64,000 bases of DNA from Streptomyces sp. 378 (GTDB taxonomy: Bacteria > Actinomycetota > Actinomycetes > Streptomycetales > Streptomycetaceae): the NCBI RefSeq assembly GCF_030124145.1, contig NZ_JASKMS010000026.1:1-64000 (forward strand). The letters run 5' to 3'. A program made the position numbers and the translations under genes. Below, in pieces: positions 8,521 through 17,650 of this stretch (its first letter is position 1; each line of letters opens with the position of its first letter). A model generated the notes under the pieces. The model saw only the letters and a list, made by a program, of their open reading frames with translations, did not search any database and was not told where the DNA came from.

Positions 8521-9290
8521 CGGTTCCCCTCCCACTGCTGCTGGATGCGGTTCATGCCGGACAGCCACCGGTCGGGGTCACCGGCCCGGGCCTGGTGGTA
8601 GGCGGTGACCTCGGGGTGCGGCAGGATCAGGAAGCGGTCCTGTTCGATGCCCTCGATCAGGGCGTCCGCCACGGCCTCCGGCTCGATCGCGGTCGGCTGG
8701 AGCACCAGGTCGCCCGCGCTGCCGGTGGCGGCCAGCATGTCGGTGCGCACGCCCTGGGGGCAGATGGCGTGGACTTTCACCCCCCGGTGCCGGTACGTCA
8801 GCGACAGCCACTCGGCGAAGGCGAGCGCGCCGTGCTTGGTGACGGCGTAGGGGGCGGCCCCGATCATGGTGAGCAGCCCGGCGGCGGACACGGTGGAGAC
8901 GAAGCGCCCGCTGCCGCGCTCCAGCCAGTCGGGCAGCAGTTCCTGCGCGGCCCGCACATGAGCCATGACGTTGACGTCCCAGGACAGGGCCCACGCCTTC
9001 TCGTCCAGCGGCTGCCCGGGCTCGATGCCGTCGGCGGCGACACCGGCGTTGGCGCAGTAGACGTCGACGGTCCCGCCGAGTGCGTCGCGGGCGTCGCGGG
9101 CGATCGCCGAGGCGTCGCCGGGCACGGCGATGCCGCCGATGTCGGCCGCGACCTGCTTGGCCCGCTCGGCGTCGAGGTCGTTGACGACGACCCGGGCCCC
9201 TTCGGCCGCGAACCGTCGGGCCAGCGCGGCCCCGATTCCGCCGCCGGCCCCCGTGACAACGACTCCGGCCTCTTGAAAGGCTCCCACCAT
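8517..9290 (-). CDS. SDR family oxidoreductase
   Basis: This classical short-chain dehydrogenase has 257 residues. It has the cofactor motif TGAGGGIG near residue 15, the structural NAG motif, the catalytic Ser within VSAAG and the YAVTK catalytic pair. The acidic residue in NDLDAE after the second beta strand favours NAD over NADP. As the first gene of an operon with an acyl-CoA synthetase, it probably oxidises or reduces a hydroxyacyl-type intermediate, but the substrate is unknown. The ATG at 9290 has GGAG 5 nt before it. A family A operator lies 33 nt upstream. Confidence 0.9.
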   Translation of the reverse strand: MVGAFQEAGVVVTGAGGGIGAALARRFAAEGARVVVNDLDAERAKQVAADIGGIAVPGDASAIARDARDALGGTVDVYCANAGVAADGIEPGQPLDEKAWALSWDVNVMAHVRAAQELLPDWLERGSGRFVSTVSAAGLLTMIGAAPYAVTKHGALAFAEWLSLTYRHRGVKVHAICPQGVRTDMLAATGSAGDLVLQPTAIEPEAVADALIEGIEQDRFLILPHPEVTAYHQARAGDPDRWLSGMNRIQQQWEGNR

Positions 9291-9322
9291 CGGTCTCCTC
9301 AGTCGCGGCTCTGCAATGGCGT

Positions 9323-9342
9323 CAGACTAACCGGTCGGTATG
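9323..9342. promoter_or_regulatory. TetR-type operator, family A, site 2
   Basis: CAGACTAACCGGTCGGTATG matches the shared form CATACCGACCGGTCGGTATG at 17 of 20 positions. It lies in the promoter of the SDR-synthetase-TetR operon, which suggests autoregulation by the TetR protein at 6234. Confidence 0.65.
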
Positions 9343-9362
9343 TGCGGCGGAAGAGGTGCGAA

Positions 9363-9401
9363 ACGCCCCTTGGGGGCGCGGGGAACCGCGCAACAAGCCA
9401 C
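9363..9401. repeat. Dispersed Streptomyces intergenic hairpin repeat
   Basis: The stretch begins ACGCCCCTTGGGGGCGCGGG and continues through AACCGCGCAACAAGCCAC. From memory, close variants occur many times between genes in Streptomyces genomes. The first half folds as GCCCC/GGGGC. Here it lies between the SDR operon promoter and the NamZ gene. Confidence 0.55.
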
Positions 9402-9479
9402 AGGCCCGGCAGCCTCCCCACGGCCCGCGCGAGCGCATACCGTGCCCATGCCGACGTCCCCGCTCAAGGAGGTCACCGC

Positions 9480-10715
9480 ATGCGCCCTTCCAGACGAGCC
9501 GTCATCACCACCGCCACGGCGGCAGCCGTGTCGGCCACGTCCACCGCGGACGCCGCCCAACGCCACAGACACCTCCGCACCGGCTTCGAACGACTCGCCC
9601 ACGCAGGTTACGCGCCACTCGAAGGCCAGAAGGTCGGCATCGTCACCAACCCCACCGGCATCACGCGCGACGCCCGCCACATCGTCGACGTCATGCACGC
9701 GGACACCCGAGTCGATCTGAGGGCCGTCTTCGGCCCCGAGCACGGCTTCCGCGGCACCGCCCAGGCCGGCGGCTCCGAGGGCCGCTACGACGACCCGGCG
9801 ACCGGTCTGCCCGTCTACGACACGTACCTCAAGAGCGGCCGGCCGCTCGCCGACGTCTTCACCGCGTCCGGGGTCGACACGGTCGTCTTCGACATCCAGG
9901 ACGTCGGCGCGCGCTTCTACACGTACATCTGGACCCTGTACGACTGCATGGAGGCCGCCGGGCTCGCGGGCAAGCGGTTCGTGGTGCTGGACCGGCCGAA
10001 CCCGGTGACCGGCCGGGCGGCCCTCGGGCCGGTGCTGCACAAGGAGTTCGCCACGTTCGTCGGGCGGCAGCCCATCGCCCAGGCCCACGGGATGACCGTC
10101 GCCGAGCTGGCGCGGCTGTTCAACGCGGAGTTCCTCACCGAGCCCGTGCCACTGGAGACCGTGACGATGTCGGGCTGGAAGCGGTCGGACTTCCACGACG
10201 CCTCCGGGCTGCCCTGGGTGCCCCCGAGCCCGAACATGCCGACGCCCGAGACGGCCCTGGTCTACTCGGGGACGTGCCTGTTCGAGGGCACGAACCTGTC
10301 GGAGGGACGCGGCACCACCCGCCCGTTCGAGTTGCTGGGCGCGGAGGGCATCGACCGGCGCTGGGCGGCGGCGGCGAACGCACTCGCGCTGCCCGGAGTG
10401 CGCTTGAGGGAGGCGTACTTCGCGCCCACCTTCTCGAAATTCCAGGGCCGGACGATCGGCGGTGTCCAGCTCCATGTGCACGACCGGGCCGCCTTCGACC
10501 CCGTCCGCACGGGGATCGCCCTGCTCGTGACCGCCCAGCGGGTCTGGAGCGGCTTCGCCTGGCGCCCGGACCACTGGATCGACAAGCTCACCGGCTCCAC
10601 GCGCGTCCGCACGATGATCGACGCCGGTGCGGACACCGACGAGGTGGTGGCCGGATGGCAGGAGGATCTGGCGGCGTTCCGCAGGACGCGGCGGAAGTAC
10701 CTCCTCTACCGCTGA
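9480..10715 (+). CDS. Exported exo-beta-N-acetylmuramidase NamZ-type (DUF1343) protein
   Basis: This is a 411-residue protein of the DUF1343 family, whose characterised member NamZ removes terminal MurNAc from peptidoglycan fragments. The N-terminus MRPSRRAVITTATAAAVSA contains a twin-arginine motif (SRRAVI), so export through Tat is likely. Conserved family segments include VGIVTNPTGI, FGPEHGFRG, FDIQDVGARFYTYIWTL, LDRPNP, and the LFEGTNLSEGRGTTRPFE block. The ATG at 9480 follows an ideal AAGGAGGTCACC site. It probably helps recycle the cell wall outside the membrane. Downstream genes encode other exported or hydrolytic enzymes but are separately spaced. Confidence 0.9.
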   Translation: MRPSRRAVITTATAAAVSATSTADAAQRHRHLRTGFERLAHAGYAPLEGQKVGIVTNPTGITRDARHIVDVMHADTRVDLRAVFGPEHGFRGTAQAGGSEGRYDDPATGLPVYDTYLKSGRPLADVFTASGVDTVVFDIQDVGARFYTYIWTLYDCMEAAGLAGKRFVVLDRPNPVTGRAALGPVLHKEFATFVGRQPIAQAHGMTVAELARLFNAEFLTEPVPLETVTMSGWKRSDFHDASGLPWVPPSPNMPTPETALVYSGTCLFEGTNLSEGRGTTRPFELLGAEGIDRRWAAAANALALPGVRLREAYFAPTFSKFQGRTIGGVQLHVHDRAAFDPVRTGIALLVTAQRVWSGFAWRPDHWIDKLTGSTRVRTMIDAGADTDEVVAGWQEDLAAFRRTRRKYLLYR

Positions 10716-10808
10716 GCACCGATGCGCCCGTGACGTATGGCCAAGCTCCCCCGTTGGCAGGACGATGCGCCCACACCGTGGCGTCACCCGGGGACCAGGG
10801 GGCCTGTC

Positions 10809-12125
10809 ATGGCGGATCCGGCGATGAGTGTGACTCCCTACTGGGAGCTGGCCTTCGACGCGGACGGGGACCCCGCGGGCCGCCGGCGCGACCGGCTGCT
10901 CGCCGGCGTGACCGAGCGGGGCGTGCGCGATCTGATCGTCTTCGCGCACGGCTGGAACAACGACCGCTCGGGCGCGACCCGCCTGTACGACCGCTTCTTC
11001 GCGCCCGTCCCGCGGCTGGCCCCGGCCGCCCGGGTGGGATACGTCGGAGTGCTGTGGCCCTCCATGCGGTTCTCCGACGAGCCGGTCCCGGACTTCCCGC
11101 GGGCCGTGACGGCCGATCCGCCCAGACGCCCGGTGCTGGACAAGGACACGCGGCACGCGCTGCTGGAGACCTTCCCGGGCCGGGCGATCCTGGTCGACCA
11201 GATCGCCCGGCTGCTGGAGCAGCAGCCGCCCGAGGAGGCCGAACTGGAGGAGTTCGGGCGGCTGGTGCGGACGCTGGTGGAGGTGGTGGCGCCCGGGCCG
11301 CAGGCGCTGTTCGCGGCGGACACGGTGGCGGAGGGCGTGCCGCAGAGCGCCCCGCGGATGTTCGCCGGGTCGTCGGCGGCGGTCTGCGAGGAGTTCGCGC
11401 GGGCGCTGGCGGAACTGGAGGCGCCCGGGGCGCAGCAGGGGTTCAGGATCCCCAACCCCTGGGACGGTGCACACGAACTGCTGCGGCAGGCGACGTACTA
11501 CGCGATGAAGCGGCGCGCGGGGACCGTCGGCGAGCGGGGTCTGGGCCGGGTCGTCGGCCTGCTCGCGAAGGCGGCGCCTGGAGTGCGCGTACACCTCGTC
11601 GGGCACAGTTTCGGAGCGCGGCTGGTCTCGTTCGCGCTGCGGGGCCTCCCCGAGGGCGTGCGCACGGTGAAGTCGGTGACGCTGCTCCAAGGGGCTTTCT
11701 CGCACTACGCGTTCGCGGCCCGGCTGCCGCACGACGCGCGGGCCGGAGGGGTACTCCAGGGTCAGCAGAACCGCGTCGACGGGCCCCTGGTGTGCTGCCA
11801 CTCCCGGCACGACGCGGCCCTCGGCACGCTGTATCCGCTGGCGTCCCGGATGGCGGGCGACAGCCGGTCGGCCGTCGAGCTGGACCTGGGGCGGGCCCTG
11901 GGCGCCAAGTGGGGCGCCATGGGCTACGGCGGGGTGCGCGCGGTGCCGGGCACGCGCGCGTACACCCTCGCCGAGGCCCTGGAGGGGACACTGCCCGCTT
12001 CGGGGTGCGTGAACGTCGACGCGGCGGCGGTGGTCAGACGCGGTGGCCCGCCGGCAGGTGCGCACAGCGACATCCTGCACCCGGAACTGGCCCGGCTGGT
12101 GCTGGCGGCGGGCCGCGTCCGCTGA
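10809..12125 (+). CDS. Alpha/beta-hydrolase-fold protein of unknown substrate
   Basis: The protein has 438 residues. It shows the nucleophile elbow VHLVGHSFGARLVS in the middle and an early IVFAHGWNND segment resembling the oxyanion-hole HG motif, so an alpha/beta hydrolase fold is likely. A late HSRHD segment could hold acid and His residues. There is no signal peptide. Similar proteins are sometimes labelled as Ser/Thr kinases in databases, but no kinase motif is visible here. Start at 10809 is preferred because AGGGGG lies 7 nt upstream; an ATG at 10737 would add 24 residues. The role is unknown. Confidence 0.75.
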   Translation: MADPAMSVTPYWELAFDADGDPAGRRRDRLLAGVTERGVRDLIVFAHGWNNDRSGATRLYDRFFAPVPRLAPAARVGYVGVLWPSMRFSDEPVPDFPRAVTADPPRRPVLDKDTRHALLETFPGRAILVDQIARLLEQQPPEEAELEEFGRLVRTLVEVVAPGPQALFAADTVAEGVPQSAPRMFAGSSAAVCEEFARALAELEAPGAQQGFRIPNPWDGAHELLRQATYYAMKRRAGTVGERGLGRVVGLLAKAAPGVRVHLVGHSFGARLVSFALRGLPEGVRTVKSVTLLQGAFSHYAFAARLPHDARAGGVLQGQQNRVDGPLVCCHSRHDAALGTLYPLASRMAGDSRSAVELDLGRALGAKWGAMGYGGVRAVPGTRAYTLAEALEGTLPASGCVNVDAAAVVRRGGPPAGAHSDILHPELARLVLAAGRVR

Positions 12126-12144
12126 CCCGCCGCCGCGTGGTGCG

Positions 12145-14943
12145 TCACCGGTGTGAGGTGAACTCCACGACCTGCTGGTAGGTCGGCCGGTTCTGCCAGC
12201 CGATCTTGCCGTGCTTGATGCCGCCGAGGGTGCGGTGGTTGATCGAGTCGGCACACCACTGGTCGCCCGCCGCGCACACGTCGTCGCCGGGGTAGACCTG
12301 GGCGGCGGTCTTGCCGGCCGCCTCCTTGAGGGTGCCGACCAGGGTGTCCCGGCAGGCCTCGAGGTTTCCGCCGCCGCAGTACTTCCGGGCCAGGGGGCCC
12401 TTGACCTGCTCACCGAGCACCGCGCGGAGGTCCTTGTCGACGTAGCTCCACCAGCCGTACTGGAAGGAGCTTCCCGCGTGCGAGCCGGTCGGGCCGTGCG
12501 CGGCCGACGGGGACTCGTCGACGGGGAGGTTGGCGGTGAAGGCCCTGTACAGCTCGCTGCCCAGGCCCGGTTCGAACGCGGCCTCGACCAGCAGCGGCCA
12601 CCAGGCGTCCAGGATGCGGATCGCGTCGGCGTCGGCGTACTTCTTCGAGCCGGCGGCGGTCTCCGTGCGTTGGGCACCGTTCGCCAGCCACGTCTGGAGC
12701 TTGGTCACGGCGGCCGCCGCGGCGGGGTCGGTGACCGGCGAGCTGTTGACCACCTTCAGCAGCCTGGGCAGGACGTCCTCCGCCCGTAGATCGGCGAGGC
12801 CCGCGTCGGCCATGGCCTGCACCAGGGCGGCCCGGGTCACCCCGCCCCGCTGGACCAGCTTCTTCACCCGGTCCTCCAGGAGGTTGCCGCGGTGCACGGA
12901 GCCGTTGCCCCAGGGCGCGGTCGTGTAGTCGCGGGCCTGCTTGTTGTTCCAGGAGATGTAGTAGTCCTGGTCGGTGGACTGGGGGTGGGCGGAGGCCGGG
13001 GTGTAGTCGGCCGTGTTGGTCTCCGGCTGCCAGCCGCGCCACTCGTACGCGGGTCGTGCCCACGCGGGGAACTCGGCGTCGACGCCGGTCGCCCGCACGG
13101 GGTTGTCGCCGCTGTTGTAGTACGCGGTGTGCTCGGAGTCGGCGTAGAACCAGTTGAAGGTGTAGTTGATGTGCCGCACGGCCTTCTGGAAGGAGTCCGG
13201 GCCCTTGACGTAGTCCGGGTCGTTCAGCATCTGGAAGCCGATGATGGAGTCGGCCTCGTGCATGAAGGACGAGCGCAGGGTGGTGTAGGCGACGCGCTTG
13301 CCGCCGACCGTCGCGCGGTACTCGACGGGGCCGTACTTCGTGCGCCAGACGCGCATGGTGTACGAGCCGGCCGGGGTGCCGTCGGCGACCGTGGGCTTCC
13401 AGGCGTTCTTCTGCTCGATCTTCTCCATCGGCGTGCAGGTGCCGCGGTACAGGTAGTGGTAGTCGTCCTGGCACAGCTCGACGGCGTAGGAGTCGATGAT
13501 GTCCTGGCCGGACGTCGTGGCGCTCCACGCGTAGTCCTGGCCGCGGCCGAGCTCGACGTACATGCTCAGGCCCGCGAAGGAGGCGCCGCGAGCGCTGATG
13601 CCGGGACCCTGGATCTCCTGGAGCAGGAGCAGTTGGGGGGCGAAGTAGCCGGTCTGCGGGCCGAACACGGCGACGGGGTGGCCGCTCGCGGTGTGCTCGC
13701 CGCTGACCACGAGGGCGTTGGACATGCCGCGCTTGGCCGAGGAGAGGGCGGCCTTCGCCGCTTCGCCGGACGCGCCGGTCGCACGGGCCGTGGTGGCGCT
13801 GCCGGTGCGGTCGTACACGAGCGGTTCCGCCGTCACCGAGCCGGCGTCGGGCAGGGCGGCGCCCTGTGCCCGGTCGGGCTTGCCGCCGTACGGGAAGCTG
13901 CCGTCGTGCTGGGTGAGGACGGCCTCCGGGTCGTTGCGCATCCGGAAGGACTCCCAGACCTTGGTGCCCTCGGTGACGCCGTACTTCTCCTGGGCGGCCA
14001 GCAGCGAGAGGGCGTTGTTCACCTCGCCACCGCCGCCGGAGCCGAACAGCGCGCCGATGACGGAGGCCAGCGCGACCAGGTCGGTGATCTTGAAGTGTTC
14101 GATGGTCCCTGCGTTGGTGACTGAGTCCTTGTGCCCGGTGAGCACGTACTCACCGGGGAAGAAGCGCCCACGGTCGGAGGCGTCGATGTAGGAGTTGATG
14201 CCGTCGAGGTAGGCCTTGACGTCGGCGAGAGCCTGCTGTCCGCGGTCGCCGTTGCCGGCGACGGCGTTGTCGATCTGCGCCTGCAGGTCGGCCTCGCTGT
14301 ACGGGGCGTGCCTCCAGAACTGCTGTTCCAGGCCCTGGTTGGAGGGCGCACCGCCCGCGAAGGAGGTCAGCTGACCACGCCCGACGTGCCGGAAGACGTC
14401 CATCAGCCACAGCCGGTCCTGGGCTGCCGCGTAGCCGGCGCCGAACTCCGTGCCGTACCGGGTGGTACCGGTGATGTGCGGCACACCGGTCTTCTTGTCC
14501 CGGACGATCGTCACATCGCCGCGTCCGGCGGGCCGGACGGTGGAGGCGACCTGGTCGGCGGGAACCCCGAAGGAGGCGTCGTTGAAGAAGGTGTTGATCT
14601 TGTCGTTGGTGAGGCCGGGGTAGCCCTTGGCCAGGCCCGCGTAGGGCCCGAGCTGGTCCTCGGCGTGTTCGGGCTGAGTGCCGAAGGCCTGGTTCAGGAG
14701 GATCTGGGCGAGGGTGGCGTTGCCGTTCTGGCCGGGCGGGAGGATGTCCGAACACTGATGGCCGCAGTGGTCGTTCGCCGCGACCGTGACCTGCGCGGCA
14801 GCTGTTTCCGAGGCGGCAGCCGGGGCAAGCGGCGACAAAAGACCTGCGATCAGGGCGCATACCGATGCTGTCTTCAGGAACCCGGGGATTCCGCTGGGAG
14901 TTCTCATTCTGTCGAGAACGGTGCGTGGGGCGTGCCGTGGCAT
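12145..14943 (-). CDS. Secreted penicillin acylase family Ntn-hydrolase
   Basis: This 932-residue precursor has a signal sequence (hydrophobic 22-44, AAASE cleavage region). The alpha-chain region contains RDKKTGVPHITG and YAAAQDRLWLMDVFRHVGRG. A probable autoprocessing site lies before Ser408 in GMSNALVVSG, where the new N-terminal Ser would be the nucleophile of the beta chain. A GPQTGYF segment and the Asn-rich segments of the family follow. These enzymes cleave amide bonds in beta-lactams, acyl-homoserine lactones or lipopeptides. Paired Cys residues near the N- and C-termini fit a secreted protein. GGAGGAG precedes the start. It is a single-gene transcript, convergent with the hydrolase. 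Confidence 0.88.
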   Translation of the reverse strand: MPRHAPRTVLDRMRTPSGIPGFLKTASVCALIAGLLSPLAPAAASETAAAQVTVAANDHCGHQCSDILPPGQNGNATLAQILLNQAFGTQPEHAEDQLGPYAGLAKGYPGLTNDKINTFFNDASFGVPADQVASTVRPAGRGDVTIVRDKKTGVPHITGTTRYGTEFGAGYAAAQDRLWLMDVFRHVGRGQLTSFAGGAPSNQGLEQQFWRHAPYSEADLQAQIDNAVAGNGDRGQQALADVKAYLDGINSYIDASDRGRFFPGEYVLTGHKDSVTNAGTIEHFKITDLVALASVIGALFGSGGGGEVNNALSLLAAQEKYGVTEGTKVWESFRMRNDPEAVLTQHDGSFPYGGKPDRAQGAALPDAGSVTAEPLVYDRTGSATTARATGASGEAAKAALSSAKRGMSNALVVSGEHTASGHPVAVFGPQTGYFAPQLLLLQEIQGPGISARGASFAGLSMYVELGRGQDYAWSATTSGQDIIDSYAVELCQDDYHYLYRGTCTPMEKIEQKNAWKPTVADGTPAGSYTMRVWRTKYGPVEYRATVGGKRVAYTTLRSSFMHEADSIIGFQMLNDPDYVKGPDSFQKAVRHINYTFNWFYADSEHTAYYNSGDNPVRATGVDAEFPAWARPAYEWRGWQPETNTADYTPASAHPQSTDQDYYISWNNKQARDYTTAPWGNGSVHRGNLLEDRVKKLVQRGGVTRAALVQAMADAGLADLRAEDVLPRLLKVVNSSPVTDPAAAAAVTKLQTWLANGAQRTETAAGSKKYADADAIRILDAWWPLLVEAAFEPGLGSELYRAFTANLPVDESPSAAHGPTGSHAGSSFQYGWWSYVDKDLRAVLGEQVKGPLARKYCGGGNLEACRDTLVGTLKEAAGKTAAQVYPGDDVCAAGDQWCADSINHRTLGGIKHGKIGWQNRPTYQQVVEFTSHR

Positions 14944-15208
14944 GGGGGGCTCCTCCCGACGGGGGTGGGCCGGATGTTACCGCCGGTATCCCCCGGCTTG
15001 AAGATGAACAGGCGTCACTTTTCGGAGACAGCACAACAGGCACACGGACCACGGCAGTCGACATGCGAGCCCCTCCGGGCGGCTTATGGAGGCCATTTGA
15101 AATCGGATGGAGCCGATTCGCTTGTCGATACGTCTATTCGGCGACGTCCTTACGACGACGCCGAAGTGACCGGATTTACAGGTGCAGGTGTGACGGAGGT
15201 GCAGGACG

Positions 15209-15811
15209 ATGGCCGGTTTCCGGAGTCTGGCGAGACAGGTCCGCGATCCGCGGTGCGATCTGGCCTTGCGGCGCTATTCGCTGCGCAAGTGCCTTGAGCG
15301 GTTCGCCCCTTACGGACACAGGGCGACCTGGGACCATCTGTGCTCCCGGGCGGGGTTCGGGCCCGAGGACCGCTCCCCCGATCCGGTGCGGCTCGTGGCC
15401 GCACTGGACGAACTGGAGGAGGCGCGGGCGGTCTGGCTGGCCTACGAGGTCGGGTTCGCCGAGCGCCGCAAGAAGGAGAAGCACGACGGACTGCGCAGGC
15501 CGGGCAGTGTGGACGACTGGCACCGGCTGACCTGGGGCGGTTTCGGCGTGGCGTGGTGCGACGATCCGGCGGTCCACCCCCGTGAACCGCTGGCCGAGGT
15601 GCTGCGCCGGCTCATCGCCGCGCTGGAGCGCGAGCCCGGCTCGGCATGCCCGGTGTGCGGTGGGGAACAACTCGTCTGGAGGTACGACCTGGACCACGAA
15701 CCCTCGTCCGGACCGGTCTGCACGGACTGCGGAATCCTGGTGCCGCGCCCCGTGCTCACGCCCGAGTCCCTGGCGTACGCCCGGCGGGCGAGGCTGTTGG
15801 TGTCGGCTTGA
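15209..15811 (+). CDS. Conserved hypothetical protein with a zinc-ribbon
   Basis: This is a 200-residue cytoplasmic protein. The C-terminal third has two CxxC pairs (CPVC near residue 147 and CTDC near residue 170), which form a probable zinc ribbon. The N-terminal part is helical and charged, with a KKEKHDGLRRPGSVDDWHRLTWGGFGV segment. I do not recognise a function. It lies on its own between the penicillin acylase promoter and a BKACE gene, 75 nt upstream of the latter, so the two may be co-transcribed. Confidence 0.75.
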   Translation: MAGFRSLARQVRDPRCDLALRRYSLRKCLERFAPYGHRATWDHLCSRAGFGPEDRSPDPVRLVAALDELEEARAVWLAYEVGFAERRKKEKHDGLRRPGSVDDWHRLTWGGFGVAWCDDPAVHPREPLAEVLRRLIAALEREPGSACPVCGGEQLVWRYDLDHEPSSGPVCTDCGILVPRPVLTPESLAYARRARLLVSA

Positions 15812-15886
15812 CGGATGCGGGTGCGCGGGGGGTGCGCCGGGGATGCCGCACCCCCACTGTCGGTGGCGACCGGCACCATCGACGAC

Positions 15887-16654
15887 ATGACGCAGGTGTG
15901 CCTGAACGGTTCGCGGACGGCCGCCGACGGTGTGGCCGTGCCGCTGACACCCGAGTCGATGGCCGACTCGGCTGCCGAGGCCGTCGCCGCCGGGGCGACG
16001 GACATCCACGTCCACCCCAAGACGCCTTGCGGGAGTGACACATTGTCGCCGCGGGTGCTCGCGCCGACGCTGTCGGCGATCCGGGCGCGGGTGCCGGTGC
16101 CGGTCGGCGTGACCACGGGTGCGTGGGCGGAGCCCGACCCCGCCGCCCGGCTGGAGCGGATACGCGCGTGGACGGTGCTGCCCGACCACGCCTCGGTCAA
16201 CTGGCACGAGCCGGGGGCGGAGGAGACGGCCGCCCTGCTCATGGAGCGCGGGGTCGGCGTGGAGGCCGGCATCTGGTCCGGGACCGACGGGGCGGAGCGG
16301 TTCGCGGCCTCACCGCTCGGGCCGAAGGTGCTGAGGGTCCTGGCGGAGGTGACGGACACGGACCCGCTGAGCGCCGTCTCCCGTGCGCGGGCCCTGCTGT
16401 CCGCCATCGGGGCCGCGCACGGACGTCCGGTCCTGCTGCACGGCGAGGACGGGGGCGCCTGGCCGGTGCTGCGGCTCGCGGGCCGGCTGGGCCTGGCCAC
16501 GCGGGTGGGACTGGAGGACGTCCTGTATCTGCCGGGGGGCGAACGGGCGCCGTCCAACGCGCGGTTGGTCGCGGCCGGGCTGGCGGAGTACCGGGCGGGC
16601 CGGGCGGACGCTAGCCGCGACCGCCCCGGTCGACCATCAGGCGGGACCCGGTGA
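15887..16654 (+). CDS. BKACE family 3-keto acid cleavage enzyme
   Basis: The 255-residue protein resembles 3-keto-5-aminohexanoate cleavage enzymes (former DUF849). These zinc enzymes condense a beta-keto acid with acetyl-CoA and split it into acetoacetate and a new CoA ester. The metal-binding HVHPK lies at residues 41-45, and the C-terminal barrel strands include RVGLEDVLYLP, which normally holds substrate contacts. It is slightly shorter than typical members (about 270-310), so some loops are missing. Start ATG 15887 is chosen because the fold begins at once. The 3' end overlaps the soxR coding region by 44 nt on the opposite strand. Confidence 0.8.
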   Translation: MTQVCLNGSRTAADGVAVPLTPESMADSAAEAVAAGATDIHVHPKTPCGSDTLSPRVLAPTLSAIRARVPVPVGVTTGAWAEPDPAARLERIRAWTVLPDHASVNWHEPGAEETAALLMERGVGVEAGIWSGTDGAERFAASPLGPKVLRVLAEVTDTDPLSAVSRARALLSAIGAAHGRPVLLHGEDGGAWPVLRLAGRLGLATRVGLEDVLYLPGGERAPSNARLVAAGLAEYRAGRADASRDRPGRPSGGTR

Positions 16655-17078
16655 GGCGTTCGCCGAAGACGTCGTCCGGGTTGGACAGGACGCAGGTGTC
16701 GAGGGAGAGACAGCCGCAGCCGATGCAGTCGGCGAGGTGGTCCCGCAGGCGGTTCAGCTGCTTGATGCGCTCCTCCAGTTCGGCGCGCCAGGTCTCGGAC
16801 AGGTGGGCCCAGTCCTCCCGGGTGGGCGTGCGCTCCTCGGGGAGCTCCGCGAGCGCGTCGCGGATCGTCGCCAGCGGAATGCCGACGCGTTGCGCGGCCC
16901 GGATGAAGGCGACCCGGCGCAGCGTGTCACGGGAGTAGCGGCGCTGGTTGCCGGCGGTCCGGCGGCTGCTGATCAGGCCCTTGGACTCGTAGAAGTGCAG
17001 GGCGGACACGGCGGCGCCGCTCCGCGCCGCGAGCTGGCCGACCGTGAGCTCATGGATCTTCTCTGGAATCTGAGGCAC
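16611..17078 (-). CDS. soxR: Redox-sensing MerR-type activator SoxR
   Basis: This 155-residue MerR-family protein has the DNA-binding domain ELTVGQLAARSGAAVSALHFYESKGLI and a coiled-coil dimer helix. The diagnostic [2Fe-2S] cluster motif is C118-x2-C121-x-C123-x5-C129, seen as CIGCGCLSLDTC. SoxR is oxidised by redox-cycling compounds and then activates its targets; in Streptomyces it responds to endogenous pigments such as actinorhodin. The GTG start at 17078 is chosen because the helix-turn-helix follows at the usual distance. It is divergent from the MaoC hydratase gene, whose operator lies 50 nt upstream of this start. No SoxR-box was recognised in the window. Confidence 0.93.
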   Translation of the reverse strand: MPQIPEKIHELTVGQLAARSGAAVSALHFYESKGLISSRRTAGNQRRYSRDTLRRVAFIRAAQRVGIPLATIRDALAELPEERTPTREDWAHLSETWRAELEERIKQLNRLRDHLADCIGCGCLSLDTCVLSNPDDVFGERLTGSRLMVDRGGRG

Positions 17079-17100
17079 CCGTCGAACCCTACCGAGTCCG

Positions 17101-17143
17101 TTGACACAGCCCCCACGGCCGACCATGCTAAGCAGTCGCTTAG
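17101..17143 (+). promoter_or_regulatory. Promoter and TetR-type operator (family C) of the hydratase gene
   Basis: TTGACA at 17101-17106 is a good -35 hexamer; a weak -10 falls near 17124-17130. CTAAGC-AGTC-GCTTAG at 17128-17143 is a perfect 6-bp inverted repeat over the expected transcription start. The same right half-site GCTTAG recurs at 18340-18355 in front of the TetR gene at 17641, which is therefore the likely repressor. Confidence 0.65.
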
Positions 17144-17188
17144 ATATATGAGCGCGCAGACCCCCTGCACACGAGAGGCCTGGAAGAC

Positions 17189-17650
17189 ATGGCAGAGCCG
17201 AGGATCTTCACGTCCGTCGACGACCTGAAGTCGGCGGTGGGCGAACAACTGGGGTACACGGACTGGCTGGACATCGACCAGAAGCGGATCGACCTGTTCG
17301 CGGAGGCCACCGGTGACCACCAGTGGATCCACGTCGACCCGGAGAAGGCCGCCGCGGGTCCCTTCGGCACCACCATCGCGCACGGCTATCTGACCCTGTC
17401 GCTGCTGCCCCTCTTCGGGCCGCAGCTGATCGCCGTCGAAGGCGTGAAGATGGGCGTCAACTACGGCACGAACAAGGTGCGTTTCCCCGCCCCGGTCCCG
17501 GTCGGCTCCCGACTGCGCGCCACCGCGGCGATCAGCGCGGTCGAGGAGGTGCCCGGCGGCGTCCAGGTGGCCGTCGCCTTCAGCGTCGAACGCGAGGGCG
17601 GCGACAAGCCGGTCTGCGTCGCCGAGTCCGTGGCGCGCTACTACCTCTGA
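17189..17650 (+). CDS. MaoC-family (R)-specific enoyl-CoA hydratase
   Basis: This 153-residue single hot-dog-fold protein has the hydratase-2 signature FAEATGDHQWIHVDP with the catalytic pair Asp43 and His48, followed by GPFGTTIAHGYLTLSLLP. It adds water to trans-2-enoyl-CoA to give (R)-3-hydroxyacyl-CoA. The gene has its own promoter with a TetR-type operator. Its last 10 nt overlap the convergent TetR gene that probably controls it. Confidence 0.92.
   Translation: MAEPRIFTSVDDLKSAVGEQLGYTDWLDIDQKRIDLFAEATGDHQWIHVDPEKAAAGPFGTTIAHGYLTLSLLPLFGPQLIAVEGVKMGVNYGTNKVRFPAPVPVGSRLRATAAISAVEEVPGGVQVAVAFSVEREGGDKPVCVAESVARYYL

Noticed and set aside
10809..12125. Ser/Thr protein kinase label sometimes given to such proteins
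   Set aside because: There is no glycine loop, HRD or DFG motif. The GHSFG elbow points to an alpha/beta hydrolase fold.
9327..12677. Minus-strand frame of more than 1100 residues across the namZ-like and hydrolase genes
   Set aside because: It is an antisense open frame caused by high GC. It has no domains, and both plus-strand genes have ribosome sites and clear motifs.
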